Shown here: positions 16,342-17,574 of the stretch, piece by piece
How the letters are laid out: every line of letters starts with the position of its first letter
Position numbering within the stretch: the first letter of the stretch is position 1
Assembly (NCBI GenBank): GCA_014804285.1
Contig: JAAVAA010000054.1
Coordinates: forward strand, 1-17,574
Length of the DNA: 17,574 nucleotides
Source of the DNA: Lachnospiraceae bacterium
GTDB taxonomy: Bacteria > Bacillota > Clostridia > Lachnospirales > Lachnospiraceae
Direction: 5' to 3'
Position numbers and translations under genes: made by a program
The notes under the pieces: generated by a model
Database searches by the model: none
Seen by the model: the letters and a program-made list of their open reading frames with translations, nothing else
What the model was told of the DNA's origin: nothing

Positions 16342-16566
16342 TTATATGCCTCCATAAAACTCAATCATATTTCAAGTTTACAACATATAGAGTATACCAA
16401 AATGTGGGTATGAAATAAAGTTTTTTTATGATTTATTAAGAATTGTTCACAAATTGATACACTTTTATTCCCTGTTATGCTAAACTTTTATTTAGGCTCT
16501 ACCCTATAAAACGAGACACAAGATGTGCTGATATTTTGGGAAAACAAGTGCCGGGAGAGGATATGG
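16342..16566. promoter_or_regulatory. Divergent promoter region between the PBP and YigZ genes
   Basis: About 225 bp, A+T-rich. Minus strand: TATACT at 16396-16391 serves as a -10 candidate for the PBP gene, with only a weak -35. Plus strand: TTGATA at 16454-16459 and TATGCT at 16476-16481 (16-bp spacer) are a candidate promoter for the YigZ gene. No operator or riboswitch was recognised. Confidence 0.45.
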
Positions 16567-17229
16567 ATGGAGAATAAAGTGCAGGAATTTCCTGATTATA
16601 AGATTGTATGCAGCGCAGGAAGTGGTGAATATGAGGAAAAAAAGTCCCGGTTCATTGCGAATGTGGTTCCGGTATCTTCCGTAGAGGAAGCGGCTGCATT
16701 TATTGAAGCCATGCGAAGGAAATATTACGATGCCCGGCATAATTGTTCGGCATTCGTAATAGGAAGAAACAGAGAAGGGACCAGGTGCAGTGATGACGGA
16801 GAGCCGTCTGGAACAGCCGGGAAACCGATCTTGGAGGTGCTTTTGGGCGCAGAGGTTACGGATGTTGCGATAGTGGTTACCAGATATTTTGGGGGAACGC
16901 TTCTTGGAACCGGCGGACTGGTTCGCTCTTATACACAGGCAGCACAGGCAGGACTTGCAGATGCGGGAATTGCAACCATGTGTTATGGAAAGAAAATTAC
17001 GATCAGGGCAGAGTATAGCGATGTGGGGAAATTGCAATATTTGTTGGGAAGCAGAGAAATCGATATACAGGCATCCCGTTATACGGACACAGTGGAGTTT
17101 GATATTCGAATTCCGGCAGATCAGTGCCGGGAGGTAGAGAAGGCGTTGACGGAAGCAACGGCAGGACGTGTGGGAATCGCAATAACAGGAGAAGGTTACT
17201 ATAGAACAATGGATAAAAGGGAGGTATGA
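16567..17229 (+). CDS. YigZ/IMPACT (UPF0029) family protein
   Basis: 220 residues from ATG 16567, six bases after GGGAGAGG (16553-16560); an upstream in-frame ATG at 16525 has no ribosome binding site. The N-terminal domain shows the family signature: KKSRFIA, YYDARHNCSAF, SDDGEPSGTAGKP (75-87) and TRYFGGTLLGTGGLVR. The C-terminal ~75 residues form the ferredoxin-like UPF0029 domain. Bacterial members bind nucleic acid or ribosomes in structural studies; cellular role is poorly settled. It is followed 2 bp later by a membrane protein gene, suggesting cotranscription. Confidence 0.9.
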   Translation: MENKVQEFPDYKIVCSAGSGEYEEKKSRFIANVVPVSSVEEAAAFIEAMRRKYYDARHNCSAFVIGRNREGTRCSDDGEPSGTAGKPILEVLLGAEVTDVAIVVTRYFGGTLLGTGGLVRSYTQAAQAGLADAGIATMCYGKKITIRAEYSDVGKLQYLLGSREIDIQASRYTDTVEFDIRIPADQCREVEKALTEATAGRVGIAITGEGYYRTMDKREV

Positions 17230-17231
17230 CA

Positions 17232-17574
17232 ATGAACAAAGAGGAAAAGGGACAAGAAGAGATCTATGCGGAGCGGTTGGGAAAAGCAAACCGTGCGGCG
17301 CTAAACTGTTATTTGATTATGGTTACGATTCTGGCAGTTACTTATCTGGCAGAAACTGTTTTGGCGGTCAAGACAATTGCGTATCTGCTGGTAATTCTGG
17401 CGGCGGGCTATGGACCGGTACTATTGGCTTTTTTCTTTTACAAAAGAAACAAAACGCACCCAATGGTGAAACATCTGGTTCCCTACGGTTATGCGCTTGT
17501 TTATAGTATTATTATTTTTACATCAGATAATCAGATGGCGTTTGCTTATGTGATTCCTATGATAATTACGATTA
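17232..17574 (+). CDS. Membrane protein, N-terminal part, truncated by the window end
   Basis: Open from ATG 17232 to the last base (114 codons visible). GGGAGG at 17219-17224 is the ribosome binding site. The opening MNKEEKGQEEIYAERLGKA is charged and cytosolic; three or more hydrophobic helices follow (starting at CYLIMVTILAVTYLAETVLA, then IAYLLVILAAGYGPVLLAFF, then YALVYSIIIF). This resembles the sensory membrane domain of Lachnospiraceae chemoreceptors or diguanylate cyclases, but the output domain is outside the window, so no function is assigned. Confidence 0.7.
   Translation, partial: MNKEEKGQEEIYAERLGKANRAALNCYLIMVTILAVTYLAETVLAVKTIAYLLVILAAGYGPVLLAFFFYKRNKTHPMVKHLVPYGYALVYSIIIFTSDNQMAFAYVIPMIITI

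Noticed and set aside
16504..17289. 261-codon frame antisense to the YigZ gene
   Set aside because: The sense frame carries full YigZ motifs; the antisense frame is Ser/Cys/Pro/His-rich and family-less.
1..17574. CRISPR array
   Set aside because: No regularly spaced direct repeats were seen anywhere in the window.

Overview
The window looks like a chromosome segment of a Gram-positive gut-type Clostridia, most likely Lachnospiraceae. This rests on AGGAGG-type ribosome binding sites, moderate G+C backbone genes (NatA/NatB-type ABC exporter with a CPBP protease tail, MATE pump, xpt, class A PBP, YigZ), a Rpn/PD-(D/E)XK transposase-like gene of the kind abundant in that family, and a tRNA-Thr without an encoded CCA. 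The species cannot be named from sequence alone.

Region 1 (1-5727) is a markedly A+T-rich island bounded by an inverted repeat of 125 bp (1-125 against 5603-5727, one mismatch, the first 119 bp perfect). Inside are two convergent transcription units that meet with 6 bp between stop codons. From the left runs an 1146-residue protein with an N-terminal Mrr-like PD-(D/E)XK nuclease domain, a beta-rich linker, a STAND-type P-loop NTPase and a long helical C-terminus. This is the architecture of Avs-like antiphage sensors/effectors. From the right runs a translationally coupled pair, a sugar-1-phosphate nucleotidyltransferase followed by a family-2 glycosyltransferase. No transposase or recombinase lies inside. 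The arrangement suggests an undescribed non-autonomous cassette or an invertible segment carrying a candidate defence gene and a glycan-modification pair behind identical upstream sequences.

Region 2 (5728-7635) holds the transposase-like Rpn nuclease gene, whose ribosome binding site can be sequestered by a hairpin with a competing upstream anti-stem, and then a small membrane-anchored gene of unknown function that is broken at an A9 tract.

Region 3 (7636-10628) is an ABC-2 exporter operon: an ATPase and a permease fused to a CPBP metalloprotease domain. It is followed at once by a promoter, tRNA-Thr(GGT) and an intrinsic terminator.

Region 4 (10729-13550) is a three-gene operon: a possible papain/C39-fold protein, a MATE transporter and xanthine phosphoribosyltransferase, ended by a strong terminator.

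Region 5 (13612-17574) has a large class A penicillin-binding protein on the minus strand, divergent from a YigZ/IMPACT gene that is followed 2 bp later by a membrane protein gene cut off by the window end.
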